Shown one piece after another: positions 1 through 8,519 of a stretch of DNA of 64,000 bases. The translations under genes and the position numbers were made by a program. The stretch is from the NCBI RefSeq assembly GCF_003254055.1, contig NZ_QKZT01000007.1, positions 124,001-188,000 of the forward strand. The letters run 5' to 3'. A model generated the notes under the pieces. That model saw only the letters and a list, made by a program, of their open reading frames with translations, made no database searches and was not told the origin of the DNA. The DNA comes from Algoriphagus chordae. Lineage in GTDB: Bacteria > Bacteroidota > Bacteroidia > Cytophagales > Cyclobacteriaceae. How positions within the stretch are numbered: the stretch's first letter is position 1; each line of letters begins with the position of its first letter.

Positions 1-990
1 ATTCTGAGATTAGAAGACAAGAGACCTGTTGAAAGTTTTGAAGCTCTGGAAGAGAGCATCCGCTCTAGAATCTTAAGAGATTCGCGATCCACTATGATAC
101 AGTCTCAGGTGATGGCTATTCAGAAGTCTCGATACAATTTCGACGAGAATGAAGAGAATGTAGCCAAACTGAGAGCAGAATTAGCCAACACGACTAAAGC
201 TGGATTTTCACAGGCATTGACAGCTAAAGGTCTGACAAGCGATCAACTCTTTTTGCTTCAGGGCAAAAGCTACATTGCCGAAGATCTTGCAGATTATATG
301 CTTGAAGTAGAAATCAGCCTGCCAAGTAAATCCAGTGTTTTCGATGCTTGGTATGATCGATTTGTGGCGGCAGTTCTCAACGAGGCTGAAGAGTCTGATT
401 TGGCGGCCAACAATAAAGAGTATCGCATGCTGTTGAAAGAGTATCGAGATGGCATTTTGCTATTCTCGCTGATGAACGAAGAAGTTTGGCAAAAAGGCCT
501 TCTGGACTCGACAGCTCAAAGAGCCTATTTCGAAAAAAACATTCAAAATTATCAGTGGAAAGGCAGATCAAATGCCTATATCGTCAAAGTGCTTGACTTG
601 ACTCAGTTGGATGCTGCACGAAAAGCGCTTAAAGACAAACCACTTTCAGAGGAGCTTATTGCTTCTTTTGAGAGTAGTTACCAAAGCAGTAATTCTTTGG
701 CCTATCAAACAGAAACAGGGCTGATAGAACACAGCGAGCACCCAGTTTTGTCTAAAGTAGATTTGAACGAGTCCTACCAAGAGCTCGAAACTAACGGTCA
801 TCTTCACATTGTGCTTATGGGAGAAATCAGTCCAGCTGGGCCAAAGAAATTCGAAGAAACACGTGGCTTGGTCATACGAGATTATCAGGAATATTTGGAT
901 GAAAGTCTTGTGGAATCTTTACGCAAAAAGTATCCAATCAGTATCAATCCAAAAGCTAAAGAGGAAACTTTCATAGCTTTGAATCAATAA
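1..990 (+). CDS. PpiC-type peptidylprolyl isomerase, C-terminal part (5' truncated by window edge)
   Basis: The reading frame is open from base 1, so the gene begins outside the window and about 330 C-terminal residues are visible. The ATG at 94 is internal. The visible part is largely helical and charged and contains no complete parvulin domain. It ends with a region (F-E-E-T-R-G, then D-Y-Q-E-Y-L and L-R-K-K-Y) typical of the C-terminus of large Bacteroidota PpiC/SurA-like periplasmic foldases. The assignment rests on that tail and on the SurA-like gene 51 bp downstream in the same direction. Such proteins escort unfolded outer-membrane proteins through the periplasm. The signal peptide and catalytic domain would lie upstream. 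Confidence 0.7.
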   Translation: MLRLEDKRPVESFEALEESIRSRILRDSRSTMIQSQVMAIQKSRYNFDENEENVAKLRAELANTTKAGFSQALTAKGLTSDQLFLLQGKSYIAEDLADYMLEVEISLPSKSSVFDAWYDRFVAAVLNEAEESDLAANNKEYRMLLKEYRDGILLFSLMNEEVWQKGLLDSTAQRAYFEKNIQNYQWKGRSNAYIVKVLDLTQLDAARKALKDKPLSEELIASFESSYQSSNSLAYQTETGLIEHSEHPVLSKVDLNESYQELETNGHLHIVLMGEISPAGPKKFEETRGLVIRDYQEYLDESLVESLRKKYPISINPKAKEETFIALNQ

Positions 991-1041
991 TAATTCACAA
1001 AACAAACCTGTCTCCTAAGTACCGGAGATGGAAAAACACCC

Positions 1042-2406
1042 ATGAAATTGCTAAACCGACTTACATTCACTCTAGTTGCCAGCTTGCTGATTACCGCATC
1101 ATTTGCGCAAGAAGACCCTCAAACAGGCCAGGTTCTTGACAAAATTGTGGCTAAAGTGGACAACTATATCTTGTTAGAATCAGATGTACAGAAAGCATAT
1201 ATAGAAACGCTTTCCCAAATGCAACAGGGGCAAGAAACTCCTTCCAGATGCCAGATATTTGAATCCTTGATGATTAATAAATTGATGGTAGCCAAGGCTG
1301 AAGTCGATTCGGTAATCGTCACGGATGCAGAAGTAATGATCCAAACTGAACAGCGCTTCAGCATGGTCATGCAGCAATTTGGCGGAGATGAAAGCACCTT
1401 GGTAGAAGCCTATGGAAAAACCTCTGATCAGCTCAAGGCTGAAATCGAGGATGTGATCAAAGAGCAACTAATCGTACAGCGTATGAGAACTCAAATCACA
1501 GAAGGTTTGACTGTTTCTCCCAATGATGTAAGACAGTTTTACAATAGTATCCCACAAGATTCATTGCCTTTGTTCACTTCAGAGGCTACCGTAGGACAGA
1601 TCGTGGTGAAGCCAGAAGTAAACCCACAAACAAAGCAGGACATCTACGATCAGATGCTGCAATTCAAGAAAGACATTGGCGAAGGAAATGCTGATTTCGC
1701 AGATCTTGCGAGAAAATTTTCCGAAGATCCAGGGTCCGCTACTAATGGTGGAGATCTTGGTTTTTCGTCAAAAGGGCAAATGGTTCCTCAGTATGAAAGT
1801 GCTGCTTTAAGTCTAAAACAAGGTGAGATTTCTGATCCTATCGAAAGTGATTTTGGATTTCACTTGATTCAACTGTTAGAAATAAAAGGTAACACCTACA
1901 ATACTCGTCACATCTTGATGTCTCCAAAAGCGACTGAGGCGGATGTAGCAAAATCTGAAAGGTACCTCGATAGTCTAAGAACTGAGATTTTAGCTGGAAG
2001 ATTGGATTTTGCGAAAGCAGCCAAAGACTTCTCTGATGATAGAACTACCTCCGATGCAGGTGGCTTCTTTACAGACCCTTCCAATAATTCAAATCGACTA
2101 TCCTTAAGAACTCTTGAAGATCCACTTCTTTTCTTCACTATCGATACGATGCAAGTAGGCGACATTACCAAACCAATGCTGTTTGATGATCCTCGAGATG
2201 GAAAAAAAGTAAGAATCTTGTATTACAAGGCAAAATACCCTGCACACCGCGCCAATATGGAGGATGACTACGAAAAGCTTAAGGCAGCTGCCCTTCGCAA
2301 AAAAGAAGATGATCTGCTTAGTAAGTGGTTTATAACGGCCAAGGAGGATATTTTTATTGATCTTGATCCTGCATACGATCGATGCGATGCACTCTCAGGG
2401 AAGTAA
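1042..2406 (+). CDS. SurA-like periplasmic peptidylprolyl isomerase
   Basis: This is a 454-residue periplasmic chaperone/prolyl isomerase. Residues 1-22 form a Sec signal peptide ending A-S-F-A-Q. A SurA N-terminal-like helical region follows (about 30-170), then two parvulin (PpiC) domains at about 180-285 and 286-395. The first carries the typical F-A-D-L-A-R-K-F-S-E-D and G-G-D-L-G-F motifs. The second is more diverged (F-A-K-A-A-K-D-F-S-D-D, G-G-F-F) and may be less active. SurA family proteins deliver beta-barrel precursors to BamA, which lies about 18 kb downstream in this window. The gene probably shares a transcript with the upstream PpiC gene, and a strong hairpin terminator follows it. 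Confidence 0.88.
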   Translation: MKLLNRLTFTLVASLLITASFAQEDPQTGQVLDKIVAKVDNYILLESDVQKAYIETLSQMQQGQETPSRCQIFESLMINKLMVAKAEVDSVIVTDAEVMIQTEQRFSMVMQQFGGDESTLVEAYGKTSDQLKAEIEDVIKEQLIVQRMRTQITEGLTVSPNDVRQFYNSIPQDSLPLFTSEATVGQIVVKPEVNPQTKQDIYDQMLQFKKDIGEGNADFADLARKFSEDPGSATNGGDLGFSSKGQMVPQYESAALSLKQGEISDPIESDFGFHLIQLLEIKGNTYNTRHILMSPKATEADVAKSERYLDSLRTEILAGRLDFAKAAKDFSDDRTTSDAGGFFTDPSNNSNRLSLRTLEDPLLFFTIDTMQVGDITKPMLFDDPRDGKKVRILYYKAKYPAHRANMEDDYEKLKAAALRKKEDDLLSKWFITAKEDIFIDLDPAYDRCDALSGK

Positions 2407-2407
2407 T

Positions 2408-2442
2408 AAAAAATGCCCGAGGTTATCCTCGGGCATTTTTTG
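2408..2442. terminator. Bidirectional intrinsic terminator
   Basis: A 12-bp perfect stem (2411-2422 with 2427-2438) has a 4-base loop. It is followed by a T run and preceded by an A run, so it can stop transcription from both sides. It sits between the convergent surA-like gene and the small coiled-coil gene. Confidence 0.9.
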
Positions 2443-2465
2443 TTAGTTGAATAGTATACAGCTAC

Positions 2466-2783
2466 TTATTTTTTGCCAAATAGCGCCTTAAAAGCCAAGC
2501 CAATTTGCTTCAAACCTTCTTTGAACAAGCCCTTAGATTCCTCTAGCTTGGGTTTGAAATCCTCCGAGCGTTCTTTAAACTCCCGTTCTAAAATATCTTT
2601 ACCTTTTTTAAACTCCGCTTCGAGCGTAGTCTTATTCTCTTTCAAGTCTTTGATCTTTTTCTCGATGTCCTCTTTGGCATCCATTCCAGCATCAGCTCCC
2701 TTTTTGACGAGTTCCTCGATCTTATCTCCGATTTCTTGGAGCACTTTCTCTATATCTTGAGTAGTGGATTTCTTTTCTTCCAT
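2466..2783 (-). CDS. Small charged coiled-coil protein of unknown function
   Basis: The product has 105 residues, is rich in Lys and Glu, and has no signal peptide, membrane segment or cysteine. Heptad-like spacing of Leu/Ile/Phe through residues 10-95 predicts one long amphipathic helix or coiled coil. The end (G-L-A-F-K-A-L-F-G-K-K) is basic. I recognise no family. It resembles small apolipoprotein- or LEA-like helical proteins only in composition. It is a single gene between a bidirectional terminator and the ABC transporter gene. Its codon use is ordinary and it reads as a real gene, but the function is open. Confidence 0.65.
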   Translation of the reverse strand: MEEKKSTTQDIEKVLQEIGDKIEELVKKGADAGMDAKEDIEKKIKDLKENKTTLEAEFKKGKDILEREFKERSEDFKPKLEESKGLFKEGLKQIGLAFKALFGKK

Positions 2784-2875
2784 GATTAAGAAGGTTTAAA
2801 TGAACTGATTTACTTCAAGATATATACTTTTTCTTGAATGCTGCTTTTTCTAGATAAGATTACGGATAGAAACCC

Positions 2876-4666
2876 CTAATTATCAACGGATTCTCCTGCC
2901 TGAGTTTGCTTTTCGTATAACTCAGCATAAACCCCTTTCTGCTTCATCAGCGATTCATGATTTCCACGCTCGATAACCTCACCATCATCCAATACGATGA
3001 TCTGATCAGCAAGTTTAGCTGAAGACACTCGGTGGGAAATAATAATAGAAGTACGATTCTTCATAATATGCTTTAGCGCAGTCAAAATCACATTCTCAGT
3101 TTTGGTATCGACTGCAGATAGGCAATCATCCAAAATAAGAATCTTAGGCTCCTTAGCGATGGCTCTGGCGATAGATACACGCTGCTTCTGTCCACCAGAA
3201 AGTGTAATCCCTCGTTCGCCCAGCATCGTCTCAAATCCCTTTGGAAATTCCACGATGTTTTGATACACATCAGCATCTTTGGCTGCCTGTTCGATGATCT
3301 TAGGGTCTGATTCTTCTATTCCAAAAGCAATGTTGGACCCAATACTATCTGAAAATAAGAAAACATCCTGCGGCACATATCCTATCTGTCTACGAAGATC
3401 AGAAACATCATAAGAGTCAATAGACTTGCCATCCACTTTGATCACTCCAGTGGTAGGATCATACATGCGCATCAGAAGATTAGCAATAGTAGATTTCCCA
3501 GAACCTGTAGTACCTATGATTCCGAGCGTCTGTCCTTCTTTGATCTGGAAACTAACATTCTTCAATGCTTTAATTCCTGAGTCAGGATACACGAAGGATA
3601 CATTTTCTACCTCCACTGTTCCATGAATATCAGCCTTGATATTATCAGTACTCAAGACATCATTCTTCTCATCCAAAAACTCATTGATCCGTGTCTGAGA
3701 AGCTGCTGCACGCTGCACAATACTCGTCACCCATCCCAAGGAAGTTACTGGCCAAGTAAGCATATTCACATAAAGGATAAACTCGGCTATCACGCCATAG
3801 CCAATTTCTCCGCTGATGACCTGTAAGCCTCCCGCATAAACAGTGATGATGGTGGACACTCCTACCAACGCCATGATGATTGGAAAGAAAAGTGCATTGA
3901 CTCTTGTCAGTCGAATGGACTTTATCTTGTAATCTTCACTAGCATTCGCAAAATCATTGACACTATCAGATTCTCGTACGAATGCTTTCAATACACGAAT
4001 TCCTGAAAAAGCCTCTTGAACAAATGTACTCAGACCACTCAAGCTACGCTGTATCTTCTCCGATCTCTCGTTGATCATATTATTCACATAATAGATACTC
4101 AAGGAAAGCACCGGCAGTGGTAATAGCGCATAAAACGTCAGCATCGGATTGACAGTGATCATGTAGGTAATCACGAGTGGAAAGAGTATCAACAAATTCA
4201 GACCATACATGATCGCCGGTCCTAGATACATGCGGACACGACTCACATCTTCTGTGATCCGAGCCATCAGATCTCCCGTGCTATTCTTTCTATAGAAACT
4301 CAATGGGAGTTTTTGGTAGTGTTCGTAGATCTCATTCTTGATATCATATTCCACTTTTCTGGACATGATAATGAGCGTCTGGCGAATGAAAAACAAGAAA
4401 ATCCCGCGTAGCAAAGCCATCACAAGGATCAAAACACCAAAGACCAAAACGAATTTTAGAAAAATATCCTGTGCCTGATCCCCCATTCCACCCTGCTCTA
4501 AAGGGCGATAAATAGAAAAACTTTCAACCACATAATCTATTGCAAGTCTGACTAGTTGCGCGGGAATAATTACGAAAATATTAGAAATCACCGTAAAAAC
4601 TATCCCCAAAAGGATCAAGCCCTTGTACTTGTACAAATACTTATTGAGTCGCCAAAGTGGTTTCAC
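2876..4666 (-). CDS. ABC exporter half-transporter (membrane domain fused to ATPase)
   Basis: This type-IV ABC exporter half has an N-terminal six-helix membrane domain (about 15-320) and a C-terminal ATPase. ATPase motifs are Walker A G-T-T-G-S-G-K-S-T near 386-394, signature L-S-G-G-Q near 490-494, Walker B L-I-L-D-D near 511-515 and switch His near 546. The residue after Walker B is Asp, not the catalytic Glu. This is the pattern of the BmrC/YheI/MdlA branch, whose members usually pair with a second half. No partner gene is adjacent. No ATG is available in frame: the start is GTG at 4666 or TTG at 4669, and GTG gives the usual family N-terminus. The substrate cannot be inferred. Confidence 0.88.
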   Translation of the reverse strand: MKPLWRLNKYLYKYKGLILLGIVFTVISNIFVIIPAQLVRLAIDYVVESFSIYRPLEQGGMGDQAQDIFLKFVLVFGVLILVMALLRGIFLFFIRQTLIIMSRKVEYDIKNEIYEHYQKLPLSFYRKNSTGDLMARITEDVSRVRMYLGPAIMYGLNLLILFPLVITYMITVNPMLTFYALLPLPVLSLSIYYVNNMINERSEKIQRSLSGLSTFVQEAFSGIRVLKAFVRESDSVNDFANASEDYKIKSIRLTRVNALFFPIIMALVGVSTIITVYAGGLQVISGEIGYGVIAEFILYVNMLTWPVTSLGWVTSIVQRAAASQTRINEFLDEKNDVLSTDNIKADIHGTVEVENVSFVYPDSGIKALKNVSFQIKEGQTLGIIGTTGSGKSTIANLLMRMYDPTTGVIKVDGKSIDSYDVSDLRRQIGYVPQDVFLFSDSIGSNIAFGIEESDPKIIEQAAKDADVYQNIVEFPKGFETMLGERGITLSGGQKQRVSIARAIAKEPKILILDDCLSAVDTKTENVILTALKHIMKNRTSIIISHRVSSAKLADQIIVLDDGEVIERGNHESLMKQKGVYAELYEKQTQAGESVDN

Positions 4667-4722
4667 CAAATAAAAATTTTAAAATGAGGGAAATAGATTA
4701 GGAATACTGGGCATATTAATCC

Positions 4723-4752
4723 TTTGAAGGCCAATAAAAGTATTTAATTTTG
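4723..4752 (+). promoter_or_regulatory. Bacteroidota-type promoter of leucine dehydrogenase gene
   Basis: A TTTG element (4723-4726) lies 18 bp before a perfect TAnnTTTG -7 box (TAATTTTG, 4745-4752). The expected start of transcription, around 4757-4760, leaves a leader of about 50 nt before the ATG at 4812. Confidence 0.65.
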
Positions 4753-4811
4753 TATCGGCTAGTATCGTAAGGAGTACCCAAATATAACACATTCTAAAAA
4801 GCTAAGTTCAC

Positions 4812-5912
4812 ATGTTAGAGATTAAAGCAACCGAAACAGTAAGTGAAGGTTCAATCTTTGGCCAAATCAGCACGATGGATCACGAGCAATTGGTGATATG
4901 TCATGATGAAGTAACCGGCCTTAAGGCATTGATCGGAATTCACAACACCACTTTGGGCCCTGCATTAGGAGGAACCCGAATGTGGCCTTATGCTTCTGAA
5001 GAGGAGGCGATTACAGATGTTCTTCGACTTTCCCGAGGAATGACATTCAAAAATGCCCTTGCGGGTCTTAATCTCGGCGGAGGCAAAGCTGTGATTTTGG
5101 GCGATCCATCCTTGAAAAACGAAGCTTACCTCAGGCGTTTTGGCAGATTTGTCGAAAGCCTCGGTGGTAGATACGTGACTGCAGAAGATGTAAACATGAA
5201 CACTTCTGACATGGAATTCATCGGAATGGAAACTCGCCATGTAACTGGTCTTCCTGAGATCAAAGGTGGTGGCGGTGACCCCTCTCCAGTAACTGCCTAC
5301 GGCGTGTACATGGGAATCAAGGCTGCTGCCAAAAAAGCTTTTGGACTAGAATCATTGGAAGGTAAAAGAATCGGCGTACAAGGCGTAGGCCAAGTAGGTA
5401 AATACCTGATTGAGCACTTGGTAAAAGAAGGAGCTCATGTCATGGTTACCGATATTTTCGAAGACAAGCTTAAGGCTGTAGCCAAAGCCACAGGAGCTCA
5501 GGTGGTTGATCCCAATGTGATCTACGACTTGGAAATGGATATCTATTCTCCATGTGCTCTAGGAGCTACAATCAATGATCAGACTATCGATCGCCTAAAA
5601 TGTGCTGTGATCGCAGGTGGCGCCAACAACCAATTGAAAGACGAGGCTAAGCATGGACGAATCCTAGTAGACAAAGGGATAGTATATGCTCCTGACTTCT
5701 TGATCAATGCTGGTGGTGTAATCAACGTAGGCGCAGAATACTTTGGCGGCTACAATAGGGAGACAGTTTACAAGCACACAGAGAAAATTTACGATACCTG
5801 TTTAGGTATTTTACATAAATCTGAGGAGGAGAATATCCCAGCTCAGCAAGCTGCTATCGAGACAGCAAAAGCTAGAATTGAAGCGATCGGAAGAGTGAAG
5901 CTTACTTTCTAA
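4812..5912 (+). CDS. Leucine dehydrogenase (Glu/Leu/Phe/Val dehydrogenase family)
   Basis: This cytoplasmic NAD-dependent enzyme reversibly deaminates leucine and other branched-chain amino acids to 2-oxo acids. The 366 residues fit the Leu/Val dehydrogenase subfamily; glutamate dehydrogenases are longer. The N-terminal substrate domain has G-G-T-R-M-W-P-Y (53-60), K80 in M-T-F-K and K92 in G-G-G-K-A, the conserved substrate-binding and catalytic lysines. A Rossmann NAD domain begins at G-V-Q-G-V-G-Q-V-G (188-196). It is a single-gene unit with its own promoter and a strong terminator. Substrate preference among Leu, Val and Phe cannot be fixed from sequence alone, but the subfamily placement favours leucine. 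Confidence 0.9.
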   Translation: MLEIKATETVSEGSIFGQISTMDHEQLVICHDEVTGLKALIGIHNTTLGPALGGTRMWPYASEEEAITDVLRLSRGMTFKNALAGLNLGGGKAVILGDPSLKNEAYLRRFGRFVESLGGRYVTAEDVNMNTSDMEFIGMETRHVTGLPEIKGGGGDPSPVTAYGVYMGIKAAAKKAFGLESLEGKRIGVQGVGQVGKYLIEHLVKEGAHVMVTDIFEDKLKAVAKATGAQVVDPNVIYDLEMDIYSPCALGATINDQTIDRLKCAVIAGGANNQLKDEAKHGRILVDKGIVYAPDFLINAGGVINVGAEYFGGYNRETVYKHTEKIYDTCLGILHKSEEENIPAQQAAIETAKARIEAIGRVKLTF

Positions 5913-5932
5913 GAAAACCAACATTAAGTAAC

Positions 5933-5967
5933 AAAACCACCGGACCTAGATTCCGGTGGTTTTTTTG
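5933..5967 (+). terminator. Intrinsic terminator after leucine dehydrogenase gene
   Basis: A perfect 12-bp stem (5933-5944 with 5952-5963) with a 7-base loop runs into an uninterrupted T run ending at 5967. Confidence 0.92.
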
Positions 5968-6003
5968 TCTCATACAACTAGATGATAGGCAGGCCAAATT
6001 GTC

Positions 6004-6011
6004 TATATTTG
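6004..6011 (+). promoter_or_regulatory. -7 box upstream of nusB
   Basis: TATATTTG is a perfect TAnnTTTG box. It would start transcription about 10 nt before the ATG at 6029. This argues against a start at the in-frame TTG at 5999. No clear -33 TTTG is visible. Confidence 0.5.
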
Positions 6012-6028
6012 CAACTCATTTCGAAGAC

Positions 6029-7213
6029 ATGCTAAACAGAAGAATACTCCGAGTAAAGGCTTTTCAAAACCTATATGCATACGAGCAGTGCAAGGGTTCC
6101 AACCTCAACCTGGCCAAAGATTTTATCCGATCCTCATTTATGCCGGATCTGAACAGCATGGAAGTGCAAGATAAAACTGCACTCAACAAAGATGCTGAGG
6201 ATGCAATTAAGCTATTGGATCAAAACTTGACTTCCAAAGATTTATTGAAAGCAAGTGACGCTAGCCCAAAGGTGAAAAAAGTGGTGCTGGAGGCTTTGAA
6301 GAAATTTCATGAGGCAAACGAGAAGGATCACCAGTTTCTGCTAAAGAATATGGTCGTATCTGCAGAGCGAATTCCACAGTTGTATTTGCTAGCTATTGAG
6401 CTTTTGCAAGCTTTTGCAAAGCATGTAGAAAAAGAAATTGAGAAAAAGAAAAGGTTCTCACCTGATAATCCTGTTGGGTTTGGGAATGAATTGAATTTTC
6501 CAAACAATCAAATCCTAGCTTCGCTTCGTGAGTCTGACAGTTACAAAGCTGCTATTGCTAGAAACAATGTCAATCTGGACGATATAGAGCTAGAGATCAA
6601 AGAGTGGTTTAGAGACTATGTGAAGCCATCTGAGCAATATCAGGCCTATCTTCAACTAGAGAGTCCTAGCTTAGAGCAGGATTTCAGCATCGTAGATGAT
6701 TTACTGAAAAAAGTCATTTTCAAAAATGAAGTGATCTTAAATTTCTTCTCTGAAAAAGATTTGAACTGGACGGAAGATAAATCCGTAGTAAGAAGTTTAG
6801 CATCCAAGGTATTGAAAAATGCGGCCAATCTCCATGAGGAAAATGAAAGCCAAATGCCTGAGATTGCTATGAACTGGGATGAGGATAAGGAATTTTTTCA
6901 AAATATCTTTAACTTCACCATCGAGAATGATGTTAATAGTAAGGCTCTGATCACCCAAAAAACTAAAAACTGGGACATTGATAGACTCGCTTTTACAGAC
7001 AAAGTGATCATCTCAATGGCAATAGCGGAAATGAAAAATTTCCCAAGCATTCCAGTCAAAGTAAGTATAAATGAGTACATCGATATCTCTAAAACCTACA
7101 GCACGCCCAAGAGCAAGCAGTTTGTCAATGGCTTATTGGATGTGATGGCAAAAGAGTTAACCGATAGTGGAGAAATCCGTAAGAGTGGTAGAGGTCTTTT
7201 GGACAATAAATAA
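6029..7213 (+). CDS. nusB: Transcription antitermination factor NusB (long Bacteroidota form)
   Basis: NusB binds boxA RNA together with ribosomal protein S10 and supports antitermination in rRNA operons. From the ATG at 6029 the product has 394 residues, far longer than the roughly 140 of E. coli NusB. The N-terminus (M-L-N-R-R-I-L-R-V-K-A-F-Q) matches the family start. The C-terminal 130 residues carry the core fold ending in the V-S-I-N-E-Y-I-D-I-S-K-T-Y-S segment and F-V-N-G-L-L-D. The extra central region is charged and helical and is usual in this phylum. A TTG start at 5999 is possible but would precede the predicted transcription start. The gene heads a cluster with the YtxH, DUF1573, yajC, YbbR and coaE genes. 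Confidence 0.9.
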   Translation: MLNRRILRVKAFQNLYAYEQCKGSNLNLAKDFIRSSFMPDLNSMEVQDKTALNKDAEDAIKLLDQNLTSKDLLKASDASPKVKKVVLEALKKFHEANEKDHQFLLKNMVVSAERIPQLYLLAIELLQAFAKHVEKEIEKKKRFSPDNPVGFGNELNFPNNQILASLRESDSYKAAIARNNVNLDDIELEIKEWFRDYVKPSEQYQAYLQLESPSLEQDFSIVDDLLKKVIFKNEVILNFFSEKDLNWTEDKSVVRSLASKVLKNAANLHEENESQMPEIAMNWDEDKEFFQNIFNFTIENDVNSKALITQKTKNWDIDRLAFTDKVIISMAIAEMKNFPSIPVKVSINEYIDISKTYSTPKSKQFVNGLLDVMAKELTDSGEIRKSGRGLLDNK

Positions 7214-7220
7214 TATAACT

Positions 7221-7523
7221 ATGAGCAAGAGCAGTAATTCACTCATCGCATTCCTAATTGGCGCTGGCGCAGGCGCAGCACTTGGGGTACTTTTTGCACC
7301 AGATGCAGGAACAAATACACGCGATCGCCTTTCTTTCAAACTTTCTAAATACAAGAAAGAACTAGAAGAATTAATCGACGACTTAGTAGACGGGAAAGAA
7401 ATGCACTTAAACGAGGCTAAAACCGAAGGTAAGCGTGTAATTTCTGAAGCTAAAGACAAAGCTGAGAACCTATTGAGCGATGTTAATAAATTAATCGACC
7501 AAATCAACCAAGGAAATAATTAA
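7221..7523 (+). CDS. YtxH domain protein
   Basis: This small protein of 100 residues starts with a single glycine/alanine-rich membrane segment (about 9-27, including G-A-G-A-G-A-A-L-G-V-L-F-A-P), the hallmark of the YtxH family. A charged amphipathic helical tail follows. The ATG at 7221 is preferred; an upstream in-frame extension would overlap nusB and lacks family similarity. YtxH proteins are small inner-membrane-associated proteins often linked to stress responses, with no defined biochemical role. It begins 7 bp after nusB and is probably cotranscribed with it. Confidence 0.8.
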   Translation: MSKSSNSLIAFLIGAGAGAALGVLFAPDAGTNTRDRLSFKLSKYKKELEELIDDLVDGKEMHLNEAKTEGKRVISEAKDKAENLLSDVNKLIDQINQGNN

Positions 7524-7585
7524 TCGTTGTGAAATCGAGCTAGCCGTATCCTTACATCAAGGAATGTTATTCGATTAAACGAGTT

Positions 7586-7620
7586 TCCTCCCGATGCTCC
7601 TGATACTTAACGGGACGGGA
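7586..7620. repeat. Small GC-rich inverted repeat upstream of DUF1573 gene
   Basis: TCCCG at 7589-7593 can pair with either of two tandem CGGGA copies (7611-7615, 7616-7620). The GC-rich patch stands out in an AT-rich gap. It could be a 5'-leader hairpin or a degraded dispersed palindrome; only one copy was seen in this window. Confidence 0.3.
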
Positions 7621-7648
7621 TGACCATTTAAAAACAAACCATAGACAA

Positions 7649-8191
7649 ATGAAAATCAACGTTTTGAATGTGGCGGCTTTTGCTGTCATGATTACTCTGG
7701 GAGCTTCATGCAGCCAAAAAAGTGATCAAGATGCCAAGATTCAGGCTCTTGAAGATAAGATCGCTCAACTAGAAGTAAGTAACACTGCTGTGACTCCAGT
7801 GAATGCACAAGCAACTCAGGCAGCTGATCCAGCTACTTTAGGTCAGTTTGACTTCCCTGAAATGGAATATAACTTCGGCGCGATCAACGAAGGTCAAGTA
7901 GTAGAGCACATCTTTAAGTTTACAAATAATGGACAGGCTCCATTAGTTATTTCTAATATCACTGCTTCTTGTGGTTGTACTAGCCCAGACTGGTCCAAAG
8001 CTCCTGTAAAACCAGGTGATGAAGGATTTGTGAAAGTTGTATTTAACTCAGCAGCAAAATCAGGCGCACAAGCACCTACAGTTAGCATCCAAGCTAATAC
8101 AAGCCCAACAGTTACTCGATTGAAACTGAAAGGCACAGTAACTCCAAAAATTGCAGGCGCGGCCGCACCAGTAGGCCCGGTTAAAAGATAA
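7649..8191 (+). CDS. DUF1573 domain lipoprotein
   Basis: The product has 180 residues. Its N-terminal signal ends L-G-A-S-C, so it is probably a lipoprotein modified at Cys21. A short coiled coil (about 25-42) and an Ala/Thr/Gln linker lead to a DUF1573 immunoglobulin-like domain (about 68-165). That domain has the family motif F-G-x-I-x-E-G-Q and a C-G-C-T turn around residues 109-112. DUF1573 domains are common in Bacteroidota envelope proteins and their function is not established. The gene ends 2 bp before yajC, so the two are almost certainly cotranscribed. Its 125-bp upstream gap contains a small GC-rich inverted repeat. Confidence 0.82.
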   Translation: MKINVLNVAAFAVMITLGASCSQKSDQDAKIQALEDKIAQLEVSNTAVTPVNAQATQAADPATLGQFDFPEMEYNFGAINEGQVVEHIFKFTNNGQAPLVISNITASCGCTSPDWSKAPVKPGDEGFVKVVFNSAAKSGAQAPTVSIQANTSPTVTRLKLKGTVTPKIAGAAAPVGPVKR

Positions 8192-8193
8192 TT

Positions 8194-8511
8194 ATGATTT
8201 CTACAGTATTAGCACAAGCCGCAGCAGGTGGCAGCGGGATTTTAGGACAAGTATTCCTATTCGGTTCTATCATTTTGATCATGTATTTCTTTATGATCAG
8301 ACCACAGCAAAAGAAACAAAAGGACAGTAAGAAATTCATTGAAGAAATAAAAAGAGGTGATGAAGTAGTGACCATCGGTGGTCTTCATGGTAAAGTAAGC
8401 TCGGTAGAAGGTGATACCGTAGTACTTGAACTTGATCGAGGCCTTAAAGTCACTGTTGAAAAATCTGCAATCTCCTTAGATTTCTCTAGGAAGCCAGAAA
8501 CAAAAAAATAA
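8194..8511 (+). CDS. yajC: Preprotein translocase accessory subunit YajC
   Basis: YajC is a single-pass inner-membrane protein of the SecDF-YajC complex that assists Sec export. The 105 residues match the family. One membrane segment (about 19-38, with F-L-F-G-S-I-I-L-I-M) is followed by the signature R-P-Q-Q-K-K-Q-K and the cytoplasmic G-D-E-V-V-T-I-G-G-L-H-G-K-V fold. It sits between the DUF1573 lipoprotein and the YbbR protein. Confidence 0.95.
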   Translation: MISTVLAQAAAGGSGILGQVFLFGSIILIMYFFMIRPQQKKQKDSKKFIEEIKRGDEVVTIGGLHGKVSSVEGDTVVLELDRGLKVTVEKSAISLDFSRKPETKK

Positions 8512-8519
8512 ATTGAATT

